DNA of 64,000 nucleotides from Rhodoblastus acidophilus (lineage in GTDB: Bacteria; Pseudomonadota; Alphaproteobacteria; Rhizobiales; Beijerinckiaceae): contig NZ_JAOQNX010000010.1 of NCBI RefSeq assembly GCF_025961575.1, positions 62,001 to 126,000 on the forward strand. Direction: 5' to 3'. This document shows, in pieces, positions 28,898 through 37,489 of the stretch. Position 1 is the first letter of the stretch. Each line of letters starts with the position of its first letter. The position numbers and the translations under genes are program-made. The notes under the pieces were generated by a model. It searched no databases, had not been told where the DNA came from, and saw only the letters and a list, made by a program, of their open reading frames with translations.

Positions 28898-29215
28898 TCA
28901 CTTGAACTTGTAGTGATCGGCGTTCAAAGCGGCGACAATGGCGGCGATCTCGCCGGGGTCGAGCCGGGCGCCGGCCGCGCCGACGCAGCGCGCCACTTGC
29001 CGCTTCAGCCCGTCCAGGGAGGTCACCTTGAGATTGGGGCGGGAGAAGAATTTCGCGGGATCGCCGTCCGGCGCCCGGGACGCGTGGCATTCGCCGTTGC
29101 AGCCGTTCTCCGCCATCAGCTTGCGGCCGAGCGCGAGGTTTTGGTCGTCGTCGCCGGCGAAAGCGGGCGTGGTTGCGGCCAGCAGGGTCAAAAGCGCCAG
29201 ATGACGAAATCCCAT
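28898..29215 (-). CDS. Small periplasmic cytochrome c-like protein with CX3CH motif
   Basis: This 105-residue precursor has a signal peptide (MGFRHLALLTLLAATTPAFA). The mature domain reads LMAENGCNGECHASRAPDG, so the heme-binding motif is Cys-Asn-Gly-Glu-Cys-His, CX3CH instead of CXXCH. The rest looks like a small class I cytochrome (LKRQVARCVGAAGARLDPGEIAAIVAALN), where terminal helices are conserved but no distal Met is obvious; His or another ligand may serve. Position between a YeiH exporter and SQR suggests electron transfer in sulfur-compound oxidation (inference). Confidence 0.72.
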   Translation of the reverse strand: MGFRHLALLTLLAATTPAFAGDDDQNLALGRKLMAENGCNGECHASRAPDGDPAKFFSRPNLKVTSLDGLKRQVARCVGAAGARLDPGEIAAIVAALNADHYKFK

Positions 29216-29283
29216 GTCCTCACTCCTTCGTGTTTGCTTAGCGAGATCGTGGCGAAAGCCTGCCTCGCCAAGGGTGAAAAAAC

Positions 29284-30309
29284 TCACAGCGCATATTTGA
29301 TCAGGGTCAGCGCCGTGACGCTGATGAAGGTCGAGGCGAACAGGCCGAGCGCCAGCGGACGCAGGCCCGCCTTGAACACATGGCGCAGATTGGTGTGCAG
29401 GCCCATCGCCGCCATGGCCATCGACAGCAGGAACACCGTGGCGCCGCGGATCGGGCCGCTGATTTCGGCGGGAATGGCGATCACGCTGTTGAGCGCCGCC
29501 AAAGCGAGAAAGCCGACCAGGAACCAGGGGAAGGGCGGTTTGCCGCGTTCGCCGTCGCCGACGAGGTTGAGGCGGGCATAGATTTCGCCGAGCAGGATGA
29601 TCACCGGCGCCATCATGGCGACGCGGGTCAGTTTGGCGATCGTTCCGATCTGCAGGGCTTCCGGGCCGCCCTGGCCCGCGGCGAACACGGCTTGCGCCAC
29701 CTCGTGCACCGAGGCGCCCGCCCACAGGCCGAATTGGGCCTGCGACAGATGCAGCACGCCGGCGAGCGCGGGATAGAGGAACATGGCGATCGTGCCGAAC
29801 AGGGTGACGCCCGCCACCGCATAGGCCGCGTCGTCGTCCTCGCCGCCGGTCGCCGCCTTGGCCGCGACGATCGCCGAGGCGCCGCAGATCGACGTGCCCA
29901 CGCCGATGAGAAGGGCGACGCCGCGCGGGACGCCGATGAGACGCCCGACCAGCAGGGTGGCGAGCAGGGTGGCGACGAGCGCAAAGGCGATGATCGAGAC
30001 CCCGCCGACGCCGACCTCCATCGCCTGCTGCGCGGTGATCTGCAGGCCGATCAGGACGATGGACAGCCGCAGGATGCGGCGCAGCGAGAAATTCACGCCC
30101 TCGCTGGTTCCGGCGATGTTTCCTATGGTGTTGTGGAGCAGCGCGCCGATCAGCACGGCGAGGATCATCGGGCTGAGCGCGGCGACGCCGGGGAGGAGCC
30201 GCAGCGCATAGGCGCTGGCGGCGATGCCGGCCGTCAGCGCGAGGCCGGGGGCCAGGGTGAGCAGCGGGTGTTTTCGGTCGACGGCAGGAAGTGTGGTTGT
30301 CGCGGTCAT
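29284..30309 (-). CDS. YeiH family putative sulfate/sulfite exporter
   Basis: This 341-residue membrane protein has about ten to eleven helices. The family motifs are present: LIGALLHNTIGN near residue 54, LRLSIVLIGLQIT near 79, GTSICGASAIVAAKAAT near 138, and ASVHEVAQAVFAAG near 199. YeiH/YadS-type proteins (Cons_hypoth698) are often near sulfur-oxidation genes and a LysR regulator, as here, and are proposed to export sulfate or sulfite; biochemical proof is limited. The upstream gap contains three ATTCGA repeats (30320, 30364 and 30395 regions) that may bind a regulator. Confidence 0.85.
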   Translation of the reverse strand: MTATTTLPAVDRKHPLLTLAPGLALTAGIAASAYALRLLPGVAALSPMILAVLIGALLHNTIGNIAGTSEGVNFSLRRILRLSIVLIGLQITAQQAMEVGVGGVSIIAFALVATLLATLLVGRLIGVPRGVALLIGVGTSICGASAIVAAKAATGGEDDDAAYAVAGVTLFGTIAMFLYPALAGVLHLSQAQFGLWAGASVHEVAQAVFAAGQGGPEALQIGTIAKLTRVAMMAPVIILLGEIYARLNLVGDGERGKPPFPWFLVGFLALAALNSVIAIPAEISGPIRGATVFLLSMAMAAMGLHTNLRHVFKAGLRPLALGLFASTFISVTALTLIKYAL

Positions 30310-30480
30310 TGCATGTCCATTCGAATAAATTTTATCTCGCCGCCCTTATCGGTCAGGTGACTTATTCGATCCAACGCATATTGTCTGTGGGAACATTCGA
30401 TTTTGTTGATGAGGGGTGACGCGTTTGCGAAATGCGTGGCGGCGTGCGATCAGTGACCCTCCTTGGACCGGAGGCTCGAT

Positions 30481-30960
30481 GTGATCGGCCGCGCGCATTT
30501 CTTCCGCCTGACGCCGGGCGACGCCGACCGTTACGCCGACCATTTGTTGCGGCTGGATGAGGACGACCGCCGGTTGCGGTTTTTCAGGGACGCGCCGGAA
30601 TTCATGATCGTCATGCATGCCGGGGCGGCGGCGTGTGATGGGCGCGTTGCGTTTGGCTGGGAGGAGGGCGGCGAAATTCGCGCCGCCGGCGAGCTGGTTG
30701 CAGATTCCGCGCGCGCCGGCGTCGGCGAACTCGCCTTCAGCGTCGAGAAGGACTGGCGTCGGCGGGGGCTCGGCGCCGCGCTGATGCAGGCTTTGATCGA
30801 GGCGGGGGCGCGCGCGGGTTTCGCCCGCGTGGAGCTGGAGTTTTTGCCGGAAAATCACGCCATGGCGGCGCTGGCGCGGGGATTTTCGGATGAGGTCGTC
30901 GCGCGCGACGGCCGGCTGGCGGCGACCGTCGCGCTCAAACCTGTGGTCAGTCCTGGATGA
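30481..30960 (+). CDS. GNAT-family N-acetyltransferase
   Basis: This 159-residue protein has the acetyl-CoA-binding motif ELAFSVEKDWRRRGLGAALMQALIEAGAR near residue 85 (R/QxxGxG/A signature) and the following VELEFLPENHAMAALARGFSDEVV strand-helix. N-acetyltransferases of this type act on small amines or protein ends; the substrate is unknown. The start is a GTG with CCGGAGG seven bases upstream. Its last 14 bases overlap the 3' end of the SQR gene on the opposite strand. Confidence 0.85.
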   Translation: MIGRAHFFRLTPGDADRYADHLLRLDEDDRRLRFFRDAPEFMIVMHAGAAACDGRVAFGWEEGGEIRAAGELVADSARAGVGELAFSVEKDWRRRGLGAALMQALIEAGARAGFARVELEFLPENHAMAALARGFSDEVVARDGRLAATVALKPVVSPG

Positions 30961-32230
30961 TGTTCTTCAGCTTGCCGATGCCGAGCATGTTGAGCGCGGC
31001 GGATTCATAGAAGGGCTCGCTTTCGCCTTTTCGCATCTTGCGCAAGAAGTATTTTTCGAAGCCGATCTTCGCCGCATGCACCCAGCGGCCCGAGGCCGAC
31101 CAGTTGACGTTGCGCGGCGGGATTTGCGGCTGGGCGACGAAGGCGACGCCGCTGTCGCCGAAATCGGCGAGACAGACGGCGTTCCAGGTCCCCTGAAAGC
31201 GCGGCGCGCGTCCGCGCAAGATTTCGCCGATGTTGCGGGCCGTGGCGGTGACCATCGACTCGATCATGAAGCCGGTTTTCGGCACGCCGCAGGGCACGGG
31301 GGTCGGGCCCATCGGCGGAATGGCGACGCAGACGCCGACCGCGAACACTTCCGGGTAGGTCGGGTTCTGCTGGTGCTTGTCGACGATCACAAAACCGCGC
31401 GGATTGACCAGCCCGTCAATGCCGCGCAGCGGCTTGATGCCGCGAAACGCCGGGATCATCATCGAATAGCCGAAGGGCAGTTCGTGGGTCTTCTTGATCG
31501 CGCCGTCCTCGGCGATTTCCTCGACAATCATCTTGCCGCTCTCGACACTTTTCACGCGAGAACTGGTCATCCATTTGATGTGCTTTTCGCGCAATTCGCT
31601 TTCCAACAAACCCTTGGTGTCGCCGACGCCGTCGAGGCCGATATGGCCGATATAGGGCTCGGAGGTGACGAAGGTCATGGGGACGCGGTCGCGGATTTTC
31701 CGGCGGCGCAGTTCGGTCTCGAGGATGAAGGTGAATTCATAGGCCGGGCCGTAGCAGGAGGCGCCCTGGACCGCGCCTGTGATCACCGGCGCCGGATTCT
31801 TGCAAAATTCCTCGAAATCCACCTGCGCTTTTTCCGCGTGCTCGATGTGGCAGACGGATTGGGTAAAGCCGTGCGGGCCAAATCCCTCGATTTCGTCAAA
31901 GGCGAGTTCGGGGCCGGTGGCGATGATGAGATAGTCGTAATTGAGCGACGAGCCGTCCTCGAGATCGACTCTCTTGGCTTGCGGGTCGACGCCGGAGACC
32001 GGGACCGGCTTGAAGTTGATGCCGCGCCGCGAAAAGGTCGGGGCGAGGTCGATCTCGACGGATTCGCGGGTGCGCCAGCCCACCGCCACCCACGGGTTGG
32101 ACGGCACGAAATGGTAGATCGGGTCCCTGGTGACCACGGTCAGCCGGTCTTCCGGCCGCATCTGGTCTTTCATTTCATAGGCCATGATGACGCCGCCGAG
32201 GCCTGCGCCCATGATCACGATTTCCGCCAT
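30947..32230 (-). CDS. sqr: Sulfide:quinone oxidoreductase, type I-like
   Basis: This 427-residue FAD enzyme oxidises sulfide to polysulfide and passes electrons to quinone at the membrane. The Rossmann motif is IVIMGAGLGGVIMAYEM. Cysteines 127, 159 and 353 are present at the numbers known for Rhodobacter capsulatus SQR (also 427 residues), and PCGVPKTGFMIESM near 314 matches the family. The C-terminal ~50 residues include a basic amphipathic helix for membrane contact. A strong GGGAGGA ribosome site precedes ATG 32230. A 26-bp imperfect palindrome lies 44 bases upstream. Confidence 0.92.
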   Translation of the reverse strand: MAEIVIMGAGLGGVIMAYEMKDQMRPEDRLTVVTRDPIYHFVPSNPWVAVGWRTRESVEIDLAPTFSRRGINFKPVPVSGVDPQAKRVDLEDGSSLNYDYLIIATGPELAFDEIEGFGPHGFTQSVCHIEHAEKAQVDFEEFCKNPAPVITGAVQGASCYGPAYEFTFILETELRRRKIRDRVPMTFVTSEPYIGHIGLDGVGDTKGLLESELREKHIKWMTSSRVKSVESGKMIVEEIAEDGAIKKTHELPFGYSMMIPAFRGIKPLRGIDGLVNPRGFVIVDKHQQNPTYPEVFAVGVCVAIPPMGPTPVPCGVPKTGFMIESMVTATARNIGEILRGRAPRFQGTWNAVCLADFGDSGVAFVAQPQIPPRNVNWSASGRWVHAAKIGFEKYFLRKMRKGESEPFYESAALNMLGIGKLKNIIQD

Positions 32231-32273
32231 GTTGTCCTCCCTGGCCGCGGCGCTTTCGCCGTCTTGCCGTAGA

Positions 32274-32299
32274 ATTAGTATATTCGAATTTATGCTAAT
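32274..32299 (-). promoter_or_regulatory. Palindrome upstream of sqr
   Basis: ATTAGTATA (32274-32282) and TATGCTAAT (32291-32299) pair at eight of nine positions around ATTCGAAT-like central bases. A LysR-type or other sulfide-responsive regulator could bind here; ATTCGA also occurs three times upstream of the YeiH gene. Confidence 0.5.
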
Positions 32300-32320
32300 G
32301 TCGAGGGCGGGAGGCCTCCG

Positions 32321-32385
32321 CATTTTCGAGCGAAGTGGATGCCGGTTCGCGTGAAGACAATGCGTCAAACCAAAGAACGAGAGCG
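32321..32385. repeat. Dispersed repeat C, left part
   Basis: The copy runs from CATTTTCGAGCGAAGTGGAT to GAGAGCG and nearly matches 61275-61341. The right-hand hairpin present in the 61-kb copy is missing here. Confidence 0.85.
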
Positions 32386-32552
32386 CATTGGCGTTCGCGC
32401 CTGGCTCGCGGCGGTTTGCCGCGGTTCTGGGCTCCGTCGTGATCTTTGCAGACGCGCATAGTCCGAAAAATAATCAGATATTCTGTTATATTGTTTTATT
32501 TGGCGGACGCGCTATGACGGTCCTGTGCGATGAACGGATCATGGAGGGCGGA

Positions 32553-32750
32553 ATGAAAGTCGTTGCAGCTTTGCTCTGGATCATCCTGGGCGCCACGCTG
32601 GCGGGCGTCGGCCTCGCCATCGTTCTCGCCACGCCGCAGCTCGCCGCGCAATCGATGAAATACATCCCCTGGGCGGCGCTCGCGGGCTTCGTGCTCGCCA
32701 TCCCCTTCTCGGTCCTGCTGGCGTCCAGGCTCAAACTGCCCAAGGCCTGA
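32553..32750 (+). CDS. Two-helix small membrane protein
   Basis: This 65-residue protein (MKVVAALLWIILGATLAGVG...) has two hydrophobic helices joined by SMKYIPW and ends in a basic RLKLPKA tail. GGAGGGCGGA directly before the ATG is a strong ribosome site. The upstream 100 bp are unusually AT-rich (TAATCAGATATTCTGTTATA), suggesting a strong promoter. Function unknown; it precedes the LysR gene by 60 bases. Confidence 0.65.
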   Translation: MKVVAALLWIILGATLAGVGLAIVLATPQLAAQSMKYIPWAALAGFVLAIPFSVLLASRLKLPKA

Positions 32751-32810
32751 GCGTGTGGCGCCGGCGCGGCTTCTCGGCTATGGTCGGCGCTCGCTTCTCA
32801 GGACCTTTCG

Positions 32811-33719
32811 ATGACGCTGGAGCAGTTGCGCATTTTCGTCGCTGTCGCCGAGCGTGAGCACGTCACCCAGGCCGCGCAGGCGCTGCATCTGACGCAATCC
32901 GCGGTGTCCTCCGCCATCTCCGCGCTGGAATCGCGCCATGACGTCATCCTGTTCAAGCGGATCGGCCGCCGCGTCGCTTTGACGGAAGCAGGAAAGCTGT
33001 TTCTCTGCGAGGCGCAGGCTCTGTTGCGCGCCGGCCTGCGCGCCGAACGGTTTTTGGACGATTTGGGCGGCGTCGCTCTGGGCGCGGTCGCCGTCGCCGC
33101 CAGCCAGACCATCGGCAATTATTGGCTGCCGCCGCGGCTCGCGCGATTCAAGGCGTCCCATCCCGGCGTTTGCGTGCGCCTGTCGATCGGCAACACCGAG
33201 GAGGTGGCGAAGCTGACGGCTTCAGGCGACATCGATTTCGGCCTGGTCGAAGGTGAGGTCGTCCATGATCTGCTCGAGGTCGAGATGATCGACCACGACG
33301 ACCCCGTGACGGTGGCCGCGCCTGAAATGGCCGCGCGCGTCGAATCCGGCGCGCTGTCGCTCGCCGGGGCGGACTGGGTGGCGCGCGAAAAAGGGTCGGG
33401 CACCCGCGCCGCCTTCGAACAGGCTTTGCGCCAATTGGCGCCGGAGGCCGCGCTGGCCGCGCCGGCGCTGGAATTGCCGTCGAACGAGGCGGTGCTGTCG
33501 GCGGTCGCCGCCGGGGCCGGTCTGACCGTGGTGTCGCGTCTGGTCGCCGCGCCCTATCTGCAATCGGGCGCGCTGCGGCAATTGCCCGGCGCGCTGCCGC
33601 GGCGGCCGTTCTTCGCGCTGACGCATAAGCAGATATATCAGTCGCGGCCGGCGCTGGCCTTGCTTGCGGCGTGTCGGCCGGGGGATGCTGTGGCTTCGGC
33701 GCGGGCGGGAAATAACTGA
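32811..33719 (+). CDS. LysR-family regulator, YeiE/CbbR-like
   Basis: This 302-residue regulator has a winged helix at residues 1-60 (MTLEQLRIFVAVAEREHVTQAAQALHLTQSAVSSAI). Its effector domain starts near 90 and contains SQTIGNYWLPPRLARFKASHPGV, typical of the YeiE/CysB/CbbR branch. YeiE-type proteins are often linked with YeiH exporters and sulfite or reduced-sulfur metabolism. It is therefore the likely controller of the sqr/yeiH genes next door (inference). It ends at a repeat A copy. Confidence 0.9.
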   Translation: MTLEQLRIFVAVAEREHVTQAAQALHLTQSAVSSAISALESRHDVILFKRIGRRVALTEAGKLFLCEAQALLRAGLRAERFLDDLGGVALGAVAVAASQTIGNYWLPPRLARFKASHPGVCVRLSIGNTEEVAKLTASGDIDFGLVEGEVVHDLLEVEMIDHDDPVTVAAPEMAARVESGALSLAGADWVAREKGSGTRAAFEQALRQLAPEAALAAPALELPSNEAVLSAVAAGAGLTVVSRLVAAPYLQSGALRQLPGALPRRPFFALTHKQIYQSRPALALLAACRPGDAVASARAGNN

Positions 33720-33731
33720 GTTAGGGACGAA

Positions 33732-33787
33732 CCCCTCATCCGGCGCGCTGCCGCGCGCCACCTTCTCCCGCAAGGGGAGAAGGGAGG
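33732..33787. repeat. Dispersed double-hairpin repeat A, copy 3
   Basis: The copy has the same lead and constant second hairpin as copies 1 and 2, with a GGCGCGC/GCGCGCC first stem and loop TGCC. It sits between the convergent LysR and popZ genes. Confidence 0.85.
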
Positions 33788-33804
33788 CGCTTCCGGCGCT
33801 TTTC

Positions 33805-34818
33805 TTAAATCTTCGGGCCGCGCGCGACGCGTTCGATTTCTGCGCGCACCAGACGCTCCACCACATTGGGCAGGTTGTCGTCGAGCCAGGTCTTGATCAG
33901 CGGGCGCAAGATTTCGCGGGTCATGCGCTCGACCAGCTCGGGATCGCGCAGCAACGCCGATTCGGCCAGGGCTTCGAAGGCCGCGCCGACCTTCAGGCCG
34001 CTGCGCTCCGAGAGCATGGCGGGTTCGACGCGGTCGAGGTGCGCCGGCGGAAGGATGGCGCGCGGCGCGGCTGCGACGGGCCTGACGGGTTCGACCGGGG
34101 GAATGTCCGCGCCGGAGTCCGGTTCGACCACAGGCGCGACGACGGGCTCTGGGGCCGGGGAGTCCACGGGCTCGGCCGACGCCGGCGTGGCGACCACGGG
34201 GGCGGGCGCAAAACCGGCCGGCGGCGCGACCGAGGCCTTGAAGCTCAGCGGCGGGACTTTGAAGTCTCCCGATTCGAAACTGATCGAGGCGCTTGGGGCC
34301 GGCGTGGGCTCCGGGACGACCGGGGGCGCGGGCTGCGGCGCTGGCGCTTCGGTTTGGACCTCGTGATCCTGGGGCGGATCGGCGAGCGACGGCCGCAAGT
34401 CCAAAGGCGCGGGGGCGGGCGCGGGCTCGATCCGCGCGCGCGGCGGCGTCAGGCTCGAGGGCAATTCGTCGAGCCTTTGGGCGAGTTCGCGCAGGCTGGG
34501 GATCGGCGGCGGCTTCAGCGGCGCGCGCGTCGCCAAAACCGGCGCGGTGGGGACTGGCGCGCTCGGGACGGGCGGAGTGACGGCGACCGGCGGCGCCACA
34601 GCGGCGAGCGGCGGCGGTTCATGACGCGCGGGCGGCTCGTTGTGGACCGGCGGAGGGGCCGGCTCCGGCTCTTTCGCGGGGGCGGCGCGCCGGCTCAACG
34701 GCAGCGCGTCGTCGTCGGCGATGATTTTCCGGATGGAGGCGAGAATATCCTCCATCGAGGGCTCATGGGCCTTCTGTTCCGCTTGCAGGCTGGTCTGATT
34801 GGCGTTGTTTGCGTTCAT
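33805..34818 (-). CDS. popZ: PopZ-like polar organising protein (DUF2497)
   Basis: This 337-residue protein has the N-terminal helix SMEDILASIRKIIADDDA near residue 21, known in PopZ to bind client proteins. A long Pro/Ala/Glu-rich disordered region occupies residues 40-260. The C-terminal oligomerisation helices include LRPLIKTWLDDNLPNVVERLVRAEIERVARG. In Caulobacter, PopZ forms a polar condensate that anchors the ParB-parS complex. The linker here is much longer than the roughly 80-residue Caulobacter one. Confidence 0.92.
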   Translation of the reverse strand: MNANNANQTSLQAEQKAHEPSMEDILASIRKIIADDDALPLSRRAAPAKEPEPAPPPVHNEPPARHEPPPLAAVAPPVAVTPPVPSAPVPTAPVLATRAPLKPPPIPSLRELAQRLDELPSSLTPPRARIEPAPAPAPLDLRPSLADPPQDHEVQTEAPAPQPAPPVVPEPTPAPSASISFESGDFKVPPLSFKASVAPPAGFAPAPVVATPASAEPVDSPAPEPVVAPVVEPDSGADIPPVEPVRPVAAAPRAILPPAHLDRVEPAMLSERSGLKVGAAFEALAESALLRDPELVERMTREILRPLIKTWLDDNLPNVVERLVRAEIERVARGPKI

Positions 34819-34930
34819 GGGGTTCAGACGCTCGCAAGGCTCCGATGACCGCGCCGGACCGGCGCAGAGAAATGTCTGCGCCCTGACCGACCCGGGCGCG
34901 CGACTCCTGTGAGAGCCGCGCTGCTAAAAT

Positions 34931-34952
34931 GCGCCGCCGTTTTTTTCGGCGC
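34931..34952 (-). terminator. Weak hairpin after tolC
   Basis: GCGCCG (34931-34936) pairs with CGGCGC (34947-34952); on the minus strand it is followed by ATTTTAG. Only six base pairs, so a tentative call for the tolC transcript. Confidence 0.35.
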
Positions 34953-34997
34953 AAGCCTAATCCCGCAGCGGTCCTCAGTTTTCCGAGCGAAACGCGG

Positions 34998-36389
34998 TCA
35001 GCTGCCGTCGGAGGCGGTGAGGCCGATGAAGCGATTCTTGGTGCGCTCGTAATGGTCGCCCGGATCATAGGCGGGCGCGTTCAAGCCGAGCGTGTTGGCG
35101 GACAGCCGGCCGATCTGCGCCAGCACCGCATAGGAGGCGACGACGCGGTCGCGCTGGGCGGACACCAGCTGCACCCGGGTGTTGAGCAGGGTCTGCTGGG
35201 CGTTGAGCACGTCGAGCGTGGTGCGCTGGCCGACCTTGGCCTCTTCGCGCACGCCGTTGAGCGCCACTTCCGCCGCCTTGACCGCGGCCTGGAAGGCGAT
35301 GATCGCCGCCTTGGCCGACTGGAGCTGGCCCCAGGTGGTCGAAATGCCGGCGCGCACGTTGACGCGCTGCGAATCCGCCAGAAGCCGGGCCTGGCCGAGC
35401 TTTTCCTTGTATTGGCGGATCGTGGCGTATTCCTGGCCGCCCTGGTAGAGCGGGACGTTGAGCACGCCGACCACGGAAGCCGTGTTGATGTTGTAATTGG
35501 GCACGCCGGTGCTGTCGACCGAGCGCGACACCGTTCCTTGCACGCCGACCGTCGGCAGCAGCGCGCCCTCGGCGGTCTTGACCGCGGATTCCGCGGCGTC
35601 GACCTGATGCAGCGCCGAGGTGATCTGCGGATTCTCTTCGAGCCCGATGGCGATCGCCGCCGCCGGGGTCTTGGGCAGCAGGCGCTCGACGGGCTGCGCC
35701 GGCGCGAGATTCTTGGGGTCGACGCCGATCTGCTGGCGGAATGTGGCGACGCTTCTTTCGAGATTCGCCTGGGCGACGGCGTAATCGGCGCGGCCGGTGG
35801 CCAGCGAGGATTCCGCCTGGGCGACGTCGGTGCGCGTCACCTCGCCGACCTGGAAGCGGTCGCGCGTCTGTTGCAACTGGACCTGCAACACGCTGATGTT
35901 GTTGCGCCGAAGGCCGAGCACCGCCGTGTCGCGCAGCACGTCCATATAGGCGGTCGCCGCCGATTGCAGCGTGCTGATCTCCTGGCTGCGCAAGGCTTCG
36001 CGCTGCGCCAGCACGCCGGATTCGGCGCCGCTGACCCGGTTCGCGGTCTGGTTGCCGTCGAACAGCGTCTGGCTCACCGTGGCGCCGATCTGGCCGGGAT
36101 TGGTCGTCGCTTTTTGCGTCTGGGTCAGGGCGCCGGGATAGCCGGTGCTCTCCGTATATTGGTGGCCCGCCTGGCCCGAGACCGACGCCTTGGGCAGCCA
36201 GCCCGACTTGGCGATCGGCACGTTTTCGTCGGCCGCGCGCGTCGCCGCGCGTTGCTGGTTGATGTCGGGGTTGTTGCGGTAGGCCCGCGCCAATGCGCTG
36301 GACATGGTCTCCGCCGCCGCCGGACCGGCTTGCATCAACGCCAGAAGCGCGACGCCCGCCAGCAAGCGCGAATAAGAAACGCCAATCAC
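34998..36389 (-). CDS. tolC: TolC-family outer-membrane efflux protein
   Basis: This protein of about 463 residues has a signal peptide (ending QAGPAAAE) and two OEP repeats, each with a long coiled-coil hairpin. Evidence includes ETMSSALARAYRNNPDI, GATVSQTLFDG, FQVGEVTRTDVAQAESSLA, VLNVPLYQGGQEYATIRQ and VGQRTTLDVLNAQQTLLNTR. TolC trimers form the exit duct for type I secretion and RND/ABC pumps. The start is chosen at GTG 36389 because AGGAG lies seven bases upstream. It follows the isoaspartate methyltransferase gene on the same strand. Confidence 0.92.
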   Translation of the reverse strand: MIGVSYSRLLAGVALLALMQAGPAAAETMSSALARAYRNNPDINQQRAATRAADENVPIAKSGWLPKASVSGQAGHQYTESTGYPGALTQTQKATTNPGQIGATVSQTLFDGNQTANRVSGAESGVLAQREALRSQEISTLQSAATAYMDVLRDTAVLGLRRNNISVLQVQLQQTRDRFQVGEVTRTDVAQAESSLATGRADYAVAQANLERSVATFRQQIGVDPKNLAPAQPVERLLPKTPAAAIAIGLEENPQITSALHQVDAAESAVKTAEGALLPTVGVQGTVSRSVDSTGVPNYNINTASVVGVLNVPLYQGGQEYATIRQYKEKLGQARLLADSQRVNVRAGISTTWGQLQSAKAAIIAFQAAVKAAEVALNGVREEAKVGQRTTLDVLNAQQTLLNTRVQLVSAQRDRVVASYAVLAQIGRLSANTLGLNAPAYDPGDHYERTKNRFIGLTASDGS

Positions 36390-36581
36390 CAGCACACTCC
36401 TAGATTTCCTCGCATAGAGGGCCAAAGCCCTGAAGATGCGAAATATTCGAATTCACGAATAACCTCACGCCGGACATAGAGTATGGTTGTCCAGATGTCG
36501 CAAAGAGGCAAGCCTCGACGGGCGCCGACTCAGGGTCCGCATTGCGAATTCCCGATCCTGCGTCCGAAATGCCACAGCGTT

Positions 36582-37265
36582 TCAGAACACGAAAGCCGGC
36601 GGCGCCGCCAGCGCCGGCAGCGGCGCCGCCGAGGCCGAAAACAGCGCGCGCGGCGCCTGCGCGCGGACGAACAAAGTGGCGAGGCCCGTGCGCGCGCCTG
36701 GCGCGTCGCCGATGATCGCCACCATGCGGCCGCCCGAGGCGAGTTGGTCGGCGAGCGCGTCGAGCGCGCCGGTGACCACGCCGTCGACCACGATCAGATC
36801 GAAGGGTTTTTGCGCCGGGGCGCCCGCGCCGAGCGGGCCGGTGACCGCCTTGGCGTTGGCGAGGCCGAGACGGGCGAAATTCGCCTGCGCCTTGGCGGTG
36901 AGCGCGGCGTCCTCGTCGAGGCTGACGACCTCCGCCGCCAGGCCGGCGATGAGGGCCGCCGCATAGCCGGAGGCCCCGCCGACCACCAGCGCGCGGTCGG
37001 CGCCGTGGACGCCGGCCTCCTTGAGCAGGCGTCCCAGGATCAGCGGCGCGGTCAGTTCGCGCGGGGCCGCGCCGGTGACGAGCACCCGGGCGTCCGAATA
37101 GGCCAGCGACGCATAGGTTTCGTCGACGAAAATTTCGCGGGGGACGGCCTTCATCCGCGCCTGCACGGCGAGATCGCTGACGTCGAAGGTGCGAATCTGG
37201 CGCTCGACCATGGTTTCGCGCAGGGCGGCGAACGAATCTTCCGGAGTCGCAAGCGTTTCGGACAT
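36582..37265 (-). CDS. Protein-L-isoaspartate O-methyltransferase family protein
   Basis: This 227-residue protein has the PCMT-like N-terminus (ALRETMVERQIRTFDVSDLAV, AVPREIFVDE, YSDARVL), motif I VVGGASGYAAALIAGL near residue 92 and motif post-I VVSLDEDAAL. The PCMT substrate loop (usually GQTIS) is TGAAPRELTAP here, so repair activity is uncertain; many alphaproteobacteria carry such a divergent copy next to tolC. The C-terminus is Ala/Pro rich. Confidence 0.83.
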   Translation of the reverse strand: MSETLATPEDSFAALRETMVERQIRTFDVSDLAVQARMKAVPREIFVDETYASLAYSDARVLVTGAAPRELTAPLILGRLLKEAGVHGADRALVVGGASGYAAALIAGLAAEVVSLDEDAALTAKAQANFARLGLANAKAVTGPLGAGAPAQKPFDLIVVDGVVTGALDALADQLASGGRMVAIIGDAPGARTGLATLFVRAQAPRALFSASAAPLPALAAPPAFVF

Positions 37266-37489
37266 GGGCGCCCTCAGAACGGCCGGGGGTCCCGGCGCAG
37301 GATGGATCACGCGGCTCTTATAGTTGGCCCGTCCCCGGCTGTCCAGAATCGTGGCCGCGGCGCGGGCGATTGCCGCCGCGCCGCGGCCTCGCTAAGCTTG
37401 CGCCCGAACACGCGATGCTGTCGCGCGTGTCGCGAAACCATCGCAATCATCCTGAAACATCGCCGAGAGACCCTCTGGAGCCCGCTGGA

